NCBI RefSeq assembly: GCF_004346165.1
Contig: NZ_SLZZ01000011.1
Span: forward strand, 58,927-122,926
DNA from: Muricomes intestini
GTDB taxonomy: Bacteria > Bacillota > Clostridia > Lachnospirales > Lachnospiraceae
Direction: 5' to 3'
Length of the DNA stretch: 64,000 nt
Shown here piece after piece: positions 25,860 through 33,650 of this stretch. The notes under the pieces were generated by a model that was not told the DNA's origin, did no database searches, and worked only from the letters and a program-made list of their open reading frames with translations. Position 1 is the stretch's first letter. Every line of letters begins with the position of its first letter. The translations under genes were made by a program, and so were the position numbers.

Positions 25860-25888
25860 TTGAAAAAACAATGGATATTTGTTAATAT
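25860..25888 (+). promoter_or_regulatory. promoter of the tRNA-Sec gene
   Basis: TTGAAA (25860-25865), 17 bases, TAATAT (25883-25888), ending 21 bases before the tRNA. No other clear promoter appears before prdC at 26218, and no T-run terminator follows the tRNA. The transcript may therefore continue into cluster 2. Confidence 0.6.
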
Positions 25889-25909
25889 AAAAACATAGAT
25901 AGAGTGCAT

Positions 25910-26007
25910 GGGGGTAGAAGGGTAACTGGTGTGCCTCCTGGTCTTCAAAACCAGTGTTGGGCGTTCGTAGCGTCCTGGGTGGGTTCGATTCCCACATGCC
26001 TCCGCCA
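25910..26007 (+). tRNA. selC: selenocysteine tRNA, anticodon UCA
   Basis: A 98-nt tRNA with all the marks of bacterial tRNA-Sec. It has an 8-bp acceptor plus 5-bp T stem (GTGGG/CCCAC around TTCGATT), a long variable arm (GGGCG/CGTCC), and an anticodon stem CTGGT/ACCAG with loop CTTCAAA, giving UCA (25945-25947). A D stem GGGTA/TGCCT and an encoded GCCA 3' end are also present. The acceptor pairs GGGGGTAG with ATGCCTCC using two G-U pairs and one G-A mismatch at the eighth pair, which is odd. It sits between the two prd clusters. Confidence 0.92.
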
Positions 26008-26061
26008 AAAATTAACTTGTGAAATATTTCTCAAAAAGTATGTCATAGATGTTATCAATAA

Positions 26062-26192
26062 GTCAAAGACCTCGCAGCAAGCTGATGAGGCATCAAACTT
26101 ACAGTGCAGCAAGCTGCGGGGTATTTGACCCTCGCGGCAGTCGCCAAATGGAAATGCAAGCATTTCCGCTTGGCTCGTTGCTAGCGGGAATA
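26062..26192. repeat. 131-bp GTCAAA repeat, full copy
   Basis: Begins GTCAAAGACCTCGCAGC, with the inverted counterpart GCTGCGGGGTATTTGAC (26113-26129), and then a second part with GGAAATGC/GCATTTCC inside CCAAA...TTGG. It ends AGCGGGAATAAA. It matches 51361-51490 closely and 9654-9725 in part. It separates tRNA-Sec from prdC. Confidence 0.8.
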
Positions 26193-26217
26193 AAAACCAA
26201 GAAGGAGAAAAAGTGTC

Positions 26218-27543
26218 ATGGGGAATTTACAGTTTTTACTGAGACAACATGTGGGCGCACCTTGCGAACCGGTTGTCAAAAGCGGCGACAAAGTAAAAAA
26301 AGGTACTTTGATTGCAGCGCCGGCTGGACTGGGTGCAAATATCTTTTCCAGTGTATATGGAACGGTGCAGGATGTTGCCGGGGATCGGATTATTATTGAG
26401 CCTGATAAGGTTCAGGAGGAAGAGTTTGTGCCGATTCAGGACGGAAGCCATCTGGATATGGTGAAGGAAGCAGGCATTGTCGGAATGGGAGGTGCAGGCT
26501 TTCCCACGGGAGTAAAGCTAGGCACGGACTTGAACGGAGGATATATTCTGGTTAATGCTGTCGAGTGTGAGCCCGGGCTGTATCATAATATCCGGCAGAT
26601 TGAAGACAATATAGAAATGACTCTCAAAGGTGTAAAATACTGCATGGAAATTTCTAATGCGGCAAAGGCAGTATTTGCAATTAAGGCAAAGAACAAGAAA
26701 GCGGTAGAGACGCTCCGGAAAGCGGTTCATGATGAAGATAATATTTTCATACATTTGCTTCCTGATATTTATCCGATGGGGGAGGAACGTGCTGTAGTTA
26801 GAGAAGTTTTGGGGAAGCTTCTTGATCCGACTCAGCTTCCTTCAGCCGCAGATTCTATTGTGGTTAATGTAGAGACAGCGCTGCGTGTGGCTGAGGCAAT
26901 TGATTTGAAGAAACCATGCTTCAGCAAGAATCTGACTGTAATCGGAAAGCTTCATGGCGGCAATGCACCTCATGTTTACATGGATGTTCCGGTAGGAACC
27001 AGTGTGGAAGAATTAATTGAGCGTTCCGGCGGAATCGACGGTGTATATGGCGAGGTTATTATGGGCGGACCATTTACCGGACATTCCACGGCACTGGATG
27101 TTCCAATCACGAAGACTACCGGGGGGATTATTGTGACAATGGAATTCCCAGATCTGCATGGTGCACCTGTAGGCCTGCTGATATGTGCGTGTGCTGGCAA
27201 CGAGGCACGAATGAGGGAGGTCTGTACCAAGATGAACGGAAATGTTGTATCCGTTGGTACCTGCAAGAATGCCTTTGAGATGAAGAACGGTACATTAAAA
27301 TGTCAGGATCCGGGAAATTGCCCGGGGCAGGCACAGAAGTGTCTGCAGTTCAAAAAAGACGGGGCAGAGTACATTATTATCGGAAATTGCTCAGACTGTT
27401 CCAACACAGTTATGGGGTCTGCACCAAAAATGAAATTAAAGGTATTCCACCTGACTGACCATGTCATGAGAACGATTGGACATCCGTTATACCGGAGATT
27501 AACTGTTTCTAAACAGGAAGCGCAGTTGCCGAACGGAAAATAA
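26218..27543 (+). CDS. prdC: PrdC, RnfC-like electron-transfer protein of D-proline reductase
   Basis: A 441-residue homolog of the cluster 1 protein at 20325. It shares (H/Q)VGAPCEPVVKSGD, KEAGIVGMGGAGFPTGVKL, NAVECEPGLYHN and IYPMGEERAVVREVLG. The C-terminal cysteine clusters are CACAGN, CQDPGNCPGQ and NCSDCSNTVMG. The known role is to feed electrons from NADH to PrdB/PrdA. All candidate redox positions are Cys; there is no UGA, unlike some clostridial PrdC proteins reported as selenoproteins. ATG 26218 follows AAGGAG. First gene of cluster 2. Confidence 0.9.
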   Translation: MGNLQFLLRQHVGAPCEPVVKSGDKVKKGTLIAAPAGLGANIFSSVYGTVQDVAGDRIIIEPDKVQEEEFVPIQDGSHLDMVKEAGIVGMGGAGFPTGVKLGTDLNGGYILVNAVECEPGLYHNIRQIEDNIEMTLKGVKYCMEISNAAKAVFAIKAKNKKAVETLRKAVHDEDNIFIHLLPDIYPMGEERAVVREVLGKLLDPTQLPSAADSIVVNVETALRVAEAIDLKKPCFSKNLTVIGKLHGGNAPHVYMDVPVGTSVEELIERSGGIDGVYGEVIMGGPFTGHSTALDVPITKTTGGIIVTMEFPDLHGAPVGLLICACAGNEARMREVCTKMNGNVVSVGTCKNAFEMKNGTLKCQDPGNCPGQAQKCLQFKKDGAEYIIIGNCSDCSNTVMGSAPKMKLKVFHLTDHVMRTIGHPLYRRLTVSKQEAQLPNGK

Positions 27544-27631
27544 ACTGCGGATCCTGATGGAAAATAAATTAATACTACTATATGATTCGGTTTGAGTGCC
27601 GTTTCATGTAAGATTAAAGGAGGAAAGAAGT

Positions 27632-29500
27632 ATGTCAATTACAGCTGAAACAGCAAAAGAACATGCAAAAGACCCTGCGGTGCTCTGCTGCAGAGCCGAA
27701 GAAGGCACCGTAATTCAGGCAGCTAATCTGGAAGATCCGGCTATCTTTGATGATTTGGTAGATTCCGGTCTTTTAAATCTGGATGGTGCGTTGACAATTG
27801 AACAGGTACTGGGCGCTAAGCTTACAAAGACCTGCGATTCATTGTGTCCTTTGACAGCCGATGTTTTGGAAGGGATAAAAGAGATAGAGATACCTGCACC
27901 GGTGAAGGAAGAGCCAAAGGAAGAAGCACCTGCAATAGAGGAGCTGCAGGCAGTTGTGGCACCTGCAGTGCAGAATGTGCCGGGAGGAGTGCTGAAGATT
28001 CATATTGGGGAAGGAAAAGATATCGATATTGAGCTTCCGACAGGCTTAGGCGGCGGCGGTGCCGTTGTTCCGGCTCTTGCACCGGCAAAGGCAGAGGCGG
28101 CACCTACAGGGATTCAGGAAGCGGAAAAGCCGGCCGAGGAGAAAGTAGTAAGAAGCCTTACAAGAAAGCATTATAAGATTACAGAAGTAAAACGTGGACC
28201 GGAGACAAAAATCGAAGGAACTACATTGTATATCCGTGAGGGTATAGAACAAGAGTGCATTGACTCTCAGAAACTGGTACTGGATCTTAAGATTGATGTC
28301 ATCACTCCGGAGCAGTATCACACATATTCTGAGACAATCATGGATGTACAGCCCATCGCATGCAAGGAAGGCGAATCAGAAGTCGGAAGCGGTGTAACAA
28401 GAGTTCTGGACGGTGTTATCATGATGGTTACAGGAACAGATGCCAACGGAGTGCAGATTGGGGAATTCGGCTCTTCAGAGGGATACCTGGATGAGAATAT
28501 CATGTGGAGCCGTCCCGGCGCACCTGAAAAAGGCGAGATATTTATCAAGACTCAGGTGACGGTAAAAGAAGGTACAAATATGGAAAGGCCGGGACCACTT
28601 GCAGCTCATACGGCAACAGATCATATTACACAGGAAATCAGAGAAGTTATGAAAGAATTAGATGATTCTCTTGTGACAGATACAGAGACTTTTGACCAGG
28701 TAAGAAGGCCTGGAAAGAAAAAGGTAGTCATTGTAAAGGAAATCATGGGACAAGGCGCTATGCATGACAATCTTGTCCTCCCTGTAGAACCAGTTGGTGT
28801 ACTTGGTGCAAAACCGAATGTAGACCTGGGAAATGTACCGATTTGTGTATCTCCGCTGGAGGTTCTGGACGGTTGTATCCATGCTTTAACCTGTATTGGA
28901 CCCGCATCTAAAGAAATGTCCAGACATTACTGGAGAGAACCATTGGTTCTTGAGGTGCTGCATGATCCTGACGTAGACCTCTGCGGTGTCATCTTCGTTG
29001 GAAGTCCACAGATTAATGCGGAAAAGTTCTATGTTTCTAAACGTGTGGGCATGATGGTAGAAATGATGGACGTAGATGGTGCATTTGTCACAACAGAAGG
29101 CTTTGGAAATAACCATATCGACTTTGCGAGTCATCACGAGCAGATCGGAATGCGGGGAATTCCTGTTGTAGGTATGTCATTCTGTGCAGTTCAGGGCGCA
29201 CTGGTTGTCGGAAATAAATATATGACCAATATGGTAGATAATAATAAATCTGAATCCGGTATTGAGAATGAGGTGCTTGCCTGCAATACACTTTGCCCTG
29301 AAGATGCAATCAGAGCTCTTGCTATGCTGAAGAATGTAATGCTGGGTGAAGATGTGGCAGCTGCAGAAAAGAAATGGAATCCAAATGTTAAGTCTACAAA
29401 TGTAGAGTTAATTTCAAATGTGACAGGCAAGCCGGTTGAACTGGTGAAGAATGAGCAGTCACTGCCAATGAGCCAGAAGAGAAAAGAGAAATACGACTAA
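27632..29500 (+). CDS. prdA: D-proline reductase proprotein PrdA
   Basis: A 622-residue proprotein. By homology it is cleaved into a chain of about 45 kDa and one of about 23 kDa, the latter starting with a pyruvoyl group that binds D-proline. The processing cysteine falls at residue 421 (TGT 28892-28894) in HALTCIGPASKE, the same number I recall for the Clostridium sticklandii enzyme. The N-terminal domain begins MSITAETAKEHAKDPAVLCC and is followed by a Pro/Ala/Glu linker (about 90-175), a PrdD-like module and, after Cys421, a PrdE-like module with GFGNNHIDF. ATG 27632 is preceded by AAAGGAGG. Confidence 0.93.
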   Translation: MSITAETAKEHAKDPAVLCCRAEEGTVIQAANLEDPAIFDDLVDSGLLNLDGALTIEQVLGAKLTKTCDSLCPLTADVLEGIKEIEIPAPVKEEPKEEAPAIEELQAVVAPAVQNVPGGVLKIHIGEGKDIDIELPTGLGGGGAVVPALAPAKAEAAPTGIQEAEKPAEEKVVRSLTRKHYKITEVKRGPETKIEGTTLYIREGIEQECIDSQKLVLDLKIDVITPEQYHTYSETIMDVQPIACKEGESEVGSGVTRVLDGVIMMVTGTDANGVQIGEFGSSEGYLDENIMWSRPGAPEKGEIFIKTQVTVKEGTNMERPGPLAAHTATDHITQEIREVMKELDDSLVTDTETFDQVRRPGKKKVVIVKEIMGQGAMHDNLVLPVEPVGVLGAKPNVDLGNVPICVSPLEVLDGCIHALTCIGPASKEMSRHYWREPLVLEVLHDPDVDLCGVIFVGSPQINAEKFYVSKRVGMMVEMMDVDGAFVTTEGFGNNHIDFASHHEQIGMRGIPVVGMSFCAVQGALVVGNKYMTNMVDNNKSESGIENEVLACNTLCPEDAIRALAMLKNVMLGEDVAAAEKKWNPNVKSTNVELISNVTGKPVELVKNEQSLPMSQKRKEKYD

Positions 29501-29501
29501 A

Positions 29502-29801
29502 ATGAAAGAATTACAGTTTGGCGATAAGATTATACGTATGGAAGGGGTAATTGTTGAGGTTCACGACGGCTGCGTCGGAATCGATTTGAAAGGCAGGCTT
29601 GGATATCTGAAGATACCAATGCGTATGCTAATTACAGATTATCCGCTGTTGGTGGGACAGGAAGTTGCCTGGAACATGAGCTTTATAGAGCAGCTGGGCC
29701 CGGAAGCCAACGACAAATACGTAAGCAATCTGGATATCTATAACAGACGACAGGAAGAAATGCGTAAAGCAAACGCAAATAACAAGGAGGTAGAAGAATG
29801 A
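29502..29801 (+). CDS. small prd-cluster protein, single-domain
   Basis: A 99-residue protein between prdA and prdB. The core is a small beta domain with DGCVGIDLKGRLGYLKIPMR, followed by a charged helical tail (RRQEEMRKANANNKE). It corresponds to one unit of the duplicated protein at 23482. Such proteins recur at this place in clostridial prd operons, but no function is established to my knowledge. It starts two bases after the prdA stop and ends overlapping the prdB start (ATGA), so it is translationally coupled on both sides. Confidence 0.78.
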   Translation: MKELQFGDKIIRMEGVIVEVHDGCVGIDLKGRLGYLKIPMRMLITDYPLLVGQEVAWNMSFIEQLGPEANDKYVSNLDIYNRRQEEMRKANANNKEVEE

Positions 29802-30523
29802 GTTTGGTAGCCACAAAAGGTTTACAATCAGAAATTTATGTTCCAATTACTCCTCCGGCAGTTTGGACACCAGTAACAAAAGAATTGAAGGATATGTCCA
29901 TTGCCCTTGCTACTGCAGCAGGAGTGCACTTAAAGAGTCAGGAAAGATTTAATCTGGCAGGTGACTCTACTTGGAGAAAAATAACAAACGATACACCGTC
30001 AAGTGATTTAATGGTATCTCATGGTGGATATGACAATAGTGATGTAAATAAAGATATCAACTGTATGTTTCCGATCGACAGAATCCATGAGCTGGCAAAG
30101 GCAGGGTTTATCAGAGCCTGTGCACCGGTACATGCAGGATTCATGGGAGGCGGCGGAAACCAGGAGAAATTCAAACATGAAACAGGACCTGCTATAGCAC
30201 AGATGCTTAAAGAAGAAGATGTTGATGCAGTAATCCTGACCGCTGGCTGAGGCACCTGCCACCGCTCTGCAGTATTGGTGCAGAGAGCGATTGAAGAAGC
30301 TGGAATACCTACAATCATTATTGCAGCTCTTCCGCCGGTTGTTCGTCAGACCGGTACACCTCGTGCCGTAGCTCCGCTGGTACCTATGGGTGCCAATGCA
30401 GGTGCTCCTCACGATGTAGAAATGCAGACGAATATCGTAAAAGCGGCACTTGAGCAGCTCGTCAAGATTGAAACACCAGGTAAAATAGTACCATTGCCTT
30501 TCGAGTATGCAGCAAAAGTGTAA
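29798..30523 (+). CDS. prdB: D-proline reductase selenoprotein subunit PrdB
   Basis: A 241-residue selenoprotein. The in-frame TGA (30248-30250, codon 151) is read as Sec in TAGUGTCHRS, aligned with Cys151 of the cluster 1 paralog. Reading continues in the same frame to TAA at 30521. PrdB's selenol and the PrdA pyruvoyl group together cleave D-proline reductively to 5-aminovalerate. Conserved parts include SDLMVSHGGYDNSDVNKD, MFPIDRIHEL, FMGGGGNQEKF and AALPPVVRQTGTPR. It is not a pseudogene: the sequence after the UGA is fully conserved and selC, selA and selB are nearby. Confidence 0.95.
30248..30289 (+). promoter_or_regulatory. prdB UGA and SECIS hairpin
   Basis: The UGA is followed after 12 bases by a hairpin (30263-30289). 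Stem CGCT/AGCG plus CTGCA/TGCAG with a two-base bulge encloses a loop containing GTATTGG. The position and the G-bearing loop fit a bacterial SECIS recognised by SelB. Confidence 0.75.
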
Positions 30524-30546
30524 CCTGAATTGTATCTTGTAATGAG

Positions 30547-30583
30547 ACAAAAGGGGCATTCCAACAGGAATTGTCCCTTTTGT
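30547..30583 (+). terminator. hairpin between prdB and prdD
   Basis: ACAAAAGGGgcATTCC / GGAATtgtCCCTTTTGT around an AACA loop, followed by TTTC. It could partly terminate transcription after prdB, giving less prdD and prdE than prdA and prdB. Confidence 0.55.
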
Positions 30584-30589
30584 TTCAAA

Positions 30590-30629
30590 CAATAACAAAA
30601 ACAAGCCTCAAAGGGGACTGTCCCCTTTG
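30590..30629. repeat. dispersed hairpin repeat upstream of prdD
   Basis: AATAACAAAAACAAGCCTCA followed by AAAGGGGACtGTCCCCTTT. Same family as 1779 and 48537. It ends 12 bases before the prdD Shine-Dalgarno. Confidence 0.7.
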
Positions 30630-30655
30630 CAGCTTCTGCGAAGGAGGTGTTTGTA

Positions 30656-31423
30656 TTGGAGGAAAAGGAGAAGCAGCTTCGCCGTCTTGTGATTAAAGCA
30701 TTTCATATAAGTGGTGTCCACATGGGTACCGAGAATAATGTGACCCCGGATGGAGTCCTTTCTGTAAATAAAGATTTCGGTGAAGGTCTTCTGAAAGAGG
30801 AACCGCTGATTGAGGATATAAGCATCAAAATTATTGAGCCGGGAAAGCATGATTTCTGGACCAACACGATTATGGATATCATACCGGTATCGACAAAGGT
30901 CTTGGGCAAACTGGGGGAAGGTATTACTCATACACTTACAGGTGTATATGTGATGCTGACCGGTGTGGATACTGAAGGCAAGCAGACTCACGAGTTTGGA
31001 TCATCGGAAGGTACTTTGAAAGATCAGTTGTATCTGAACCGGGCGGGAACACCGTCTGATCAGGACTACATTATATCTTTTGATGTTACCTTGAAGGCTG
31101 GAATGGGACAGGAGCGCCCGGGGCCCATGGCAGCTCACCGGGCATGCGACAGGTTTATTCAGACCTATCGGGACAAACTGAAAAAGGTGAAAGGGGATTT
31201 GTGCACGGAAAGACATGAATATTATGATGTCGCGCGCCCCGGGAAGAAGAAGGTTCTTATTATAAAACAGGTGGCCGGGCAGGGAGCTATGTATGACACT
31301 TGGCTGTTTCCTCATGAGCCATCGGGGGTTGAAGGCGGGCGGTCTATTATAGATATAGAAAATATGCCGGTTCTTCTGACACCGAATGAATACAGAGACG
31401 GTATTATACGCTCTATGCAATAA
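30656..31423 (+). CDS. prdD: proline reductase-associated protein PrdD
   Basis: A 255-residue homolog of the pre-cleavage half of PrdA. Shared segments: LRRLVIKAFHISGVHMG, DFWTNTIMDIIPV, GSSEGTLKDQLY, ERPGPMAAHRACD, KKKVLIIKQVAGQGAMYD and LTPNEYRDGIIRSMQ at the end. The protein stops at exactly the place where PrdA is cut (LxDGCIHALT/C). It has no processing cysteine, so it is probably a structural or accessory partner. The start is TTG 30656, eight bases after AAGGAGG; the GTG at 30647 lies in the Shine-Dalgarno itself. Confidence 0.88.
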   Translation: MEEKEKQLRRLVIKAFHISGVHMGTENNVTPDGVLSVNKDFGEGLLKEEPLIEDISIKIIEPGKHDFWTNTIMDIIPVSTKVLGKLGEGITHTLTGVYVMLTGVDTEGKQTHEFGSSEGTLKDQLYLNRAGTPSDQDYIISFDVTLKAGMGQERPGPMAAHRACDRFIQTYRDKLKKVKGDLCTERHEYYDVARPGKKKVLIIKQVAGQGAMYDTWLFPHEPSGVEGGRSIIDIENMPVLLTPNEYRDGIIRSMQ

Positions 31424-31464
31424 CGTTTCACTCATTATATTAAAGAAGAAAAGGAGATGTGCAT

Positions 31465-31929
31465 ATGGGAATCGGTCCATCTACTAAAGAAACAACACTT
31501 CACCATTTCAGAGACCCTCTGCTGGATGTGGTTTCTGCAGACGAGGACTTGGATTTGCTTGGAGTTTTAGTGGTGGGAACACCAGATGATAATGCAGATA
31601 AAATCTTTGTGGGAACACGGGCGGCAGTCATGGCAGAATGCATGCGCGCTGATGGCGCCATCATTTCGTCGGATGGCTGGGGAAACAGCGATGTGGATTA
31701 CGCTAATACCTGCGAGCAGCTGGGGACCCGCGGCATTGAAGTAACAGGGTTAAAGTTCAGTGGACAAAACGGCGGGTTTGTTGTGGAAAATAAATATCTG
31801 TCAGGAATCAGAGACATTAACAAAAATCCGGAAGGACTTGAGTCCTGTATTGTCGGAGAAAATAATCCCACAGAGTTAGACGCAAGGGCAGTCACTGCGA
31901 TGCTTAAATTGAAAATGAGACAGAAGTAG
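31465..31929 (+). CDS. prdE: proline reductase-associated protein PrdE
   Basis: A 154-residue homolog of the post-cleavage chain of PrdA. Its first residues MGIGPSTKETTLHHF align with TCIGPASKEMSRHYW of PrdA, with Gly2 taking the place of the pyruvoyl-forming cysteine. DGWGNSDVDYANTCEQLG corresponds to the GFGNNHIDF segment of PrdA. It cannot form a pyruvoyl group by that route, so a non-catalytic role in the complex is inferred. ATG 31465 follows AAGGAG. Last gene of cluster 2; a terminator follows. Confidence 0.88.
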   Translation: MGIGPSTKETTLHHFRDPLLDVVSADEDLDLLGVLVVGTPDDNADKIFVGTRAAVMAECMRADGAIISSDGWGNSDVDYANTCEQLGTRGIEVTGLKFSGQNGGFVVENKYLSGIRDINKNPEGLESCIVGENNPTELDARAVTAMLKLKMRQK

Positions 31930-31956
31930 TCAGATTGTGTTACTACAAATTTCGTG

Positions 31957-31995
31957 AAAACGAAAAACACGGCCACAACCGTGTTTTTCGTTTTT
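31957..31995 (+). terminator. rho-independent terminator of cluster 2
   Basis: AAAACGAAAAACACGG, loop CCACAA, CCGTGTTTTTCGTTTT and a T-rich tail: 16-base perfect arms 28 bases after prdE. Confidence 0.93.
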
Positions 31996-32248
31996 GGTAT
32001 GTCATTGAGAGGTTTTCCTCGTTGCATTGCAGTTTGCACTATATACAAATCTGGGGAATGTCCTACAATGAGGATGTATATATTAATTGGAGTTTATCGT
32101 CGCAAGAAAGTTCTTGGGGAAACAGTCAGCGATGATATAACTGCAATAGCAACCATAGTATGCTTGAAAACCACTATATCACTTTACCACGGTAATGTCA
32201 AGAAAAAAAGATTGTATTAAAAAAAATACAATTATTAAAAAAAACTGC
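31996..32248. other. gene-free region between cluster 2 and the S10 operon promoter
   Basis: Short plus-strand open frames occur (for example from about 32069 to 32220), but none has a convincing ribosome-binding site, domain or conserved-looking composition. The last part (32205-32245) is very A-rich, a possible UP element for the promoter that follows. Confidence 0.5.
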
Positions 32249-32277
32249 TTGAAATAATTGGGCAAATACTATATACT
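32249..32277 (+). promoter_or_regulatory. promoter of the S10-spc-alpha operon
   Basis: TTGAAA (32249-32254), 17 bases, TATACT (32272-32277), after an A-tract-rich stretch. It gives a 5' leader of about 255 bases before rpsJ. Confidence 0.75.
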
Positions 32278-32283
32278 AATGAA

Positions 32284-32533
32284 GCTGTGACATGATAGCT
32301 GTGAAGCGTGAGGTTGCTGCCGAGTGTATGAAGCATGATGGCAGGTTTTCCGCGGAGCGAATGTCAAGTTAGGAAACTGGCGACAAGTCACTGTACGAAT
32401 CAAAACTGATTACCATTTATCTTATTATCTGATAGAGGTATGAAACAACGTGTGAGTTTCTCGCGACACACACGGGAGAGTGTACAGTCACCGCTTGTCG
32501 TACTTAAGTTAAATAGTACGAAAAGGAGGCGAC
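32284..32533 (+). ncRNA. long 5' leader of the S10 operon
   Basis: About 250 transcribed but untranslated bases with several self-complementary segments, for example GTGTGAGTTTCTCGCGACACAC (32450-32471) and GCGACAAGTCACTGTACG / TGTACAGTCACCGCTTGTCG, which are partly repeated. The length and position suggest an autoregulatory ribosomal-protein leader. I cannot assign it to a known leader family. Confidence 0.4.
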
Positions 32534-32540
32534 TTTTTTT

Positions 32541-32858
32541 ATGGCAAGTCAAGTAATGAGAATCACATTGAAGGCATATGATCACCAGCTGGTTGATGCA
32601 TCTGCAAAGAAAATCATCGAAACTGTAAAGAAGAACGGATCACAAGTGAGTGGACCGGTGCCACTTCCGACTAAGAAGGAAGTTGTAACAATCTTAAGAG
32701 CTGTACACAAGTACAAAGACTCCAGGGAGCAGTTCGAGCAGAGAACTCATAAGAGACTCATTGATATCATCACGCCAACACAGAAGACTGTGGACGCATT
32801 GTCCAGACTGGAAATGCCGGCAGGTGTCTATATCGATATCAAAATGAAAAACAAGTAA
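32541..32858 (+). CDS. rpsJ: 30S ribosomal protein S10
   Basis: A 105-residue S10, first gene of the ribosomal operon. Typical segments: [18 protein letters not shown] start, [20 protein letters not shown] and a C-terminal [11 protein letters not shown]. It binds 16S rRNA in the head of the 30S subunit and also acts as NusE in antitermination. The start follows AAAAGGAGG. Confidence 0.97.
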   Translation: MASQVMRITLKAYDHQLVDASAKKIIETVKKNGSQVSGPVPLPTKKEVVTILRAVHKYKDSREQFEQRTHKRLIDIITPTQKTVDALSRLEMPAGVYIDIKMKNK

Positions 32859-32938
32859 GTTTTAGCAAACATGCAGTATTCCTAAAATTTAGGATGAGCG
32901 CGCAAGCGTTCCGCTGTAAATCACAGGAGGTTTTTATA

Positions 32939-33619
32939 ATGAAAAAAGCTATTTTAGCGACAAAAATCGGAATGACTCAAATCTTCAACGAAGACGGGCT
33001 GTTGACTCCAGTAACCGTATTGCAGGCAGGACCATGTGTGGTGACACAGGTTAAGACAGCTGATAATGATGGTTACAGTGCAGTTCAGGTTGGATTTGCT
33101 GACAAAAAGGAAAAGATTGTCACAAAAGATAAGAGCGGCAAGAAGGAAATCGCACACAGAAACGGTGTCACAAAGGCTGAAAAAGGTCACTTTGACAAAG
33201 CGGGCGTTTCAGGGAAGAGATTTGTAAAGGAATTCAGACTTGAAAACGCTGAAGAATATACATTGGCTCAGGAAATCAAGGCAGATATTTTCACTGCGGG
33301 GGATAAGATCGATGCTACTGCAATTTCCAAAGGTAAAGGTTTCCAGGGCGCAATCAAGCGTCACAATCAGAGCAGAGGACCTATGACTCATGGTTCTAAG
33401 TTCCACCGTCACGCTGGTTCCAACGGTTCAGCATCTGACCCAAGCAAAGTATTCAAGGGCAAAAAGATGCCTGGTCAGATGGGTAACAAGAAAATCACAG
33501 TTCAAAACCTTGAAGTTGTCAGAGTTGATGCTGAAAACAATCTGCTTTTAGTAAAAGGCTCAGTTCCGGGACCGAAGAAATGTCTGGTGACAATCAAAGA
33601 AACTGTAAAGGCTAACTAG
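32939..33619 (+). CDS. rplC: 50S ribosomal protein L3
   Basis: A 226-residue L3. Starts [16 protein letters not shown], with the 23S-binding loop [19 protein letters not shown] and the C-terminal [17 protein letters not shown] 32939 follows CAGGAGG. The open frame extends upstream to 32894, but that part has no site and is non-homologous. Confidence 0.97.
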   Translation: MKKAILATKIGMTQIFNEDGLLTPVTVLQAGPCVVTQVKTADNDGYSAVQVGFADKKEKIVTKDKSGKKEIAHRNGVTKAEKGHFDKAGVSGKRFVKEFRLENAEEYTLAQEIKADIFTAGDKIDATAISKGKGFQGAIKRHNQSRGPMTHGSKFHRHAGSNGSASDPSKVFKGKKMPGQMGNKKITVQNLEVVRVDAENNLLLVKGSVPGPKKCLVTIKETVKAN

Positions 33620-33650
33620 TCTGACTGACATAGAAAGGAGGAACACACAG

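Noticed and set aside
25688..26008. 106-residue minus-strand open frame across the tRNA-Sec region
   Set aside because: Its N-terminal part is the reverse complement of a tRNA gene and the rest is AT-rich non-coding sequence.
29798..30250. prdB as a truncated gene or pseudogene ending at the TGA at 30250
   Set aside because: The frame continues with full homology to the Cys paralog, the TGA aligns with Cys151, a SECIS-like hairpin follows, and the Sec machinery is encoded nearby.
30008..30604. 198-residue minus-strand open frame opposite prdB
   Set aside because: Antisense shadow rich in Cys/Tyr/His; prdB accounts for the region.
31954..32220. 88-residue plus-strand open frame after prdE
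   Set aside because: Its start is within the cluster 2 terminator, there is no ribosome-binding site and the sequence resembles no family I know.
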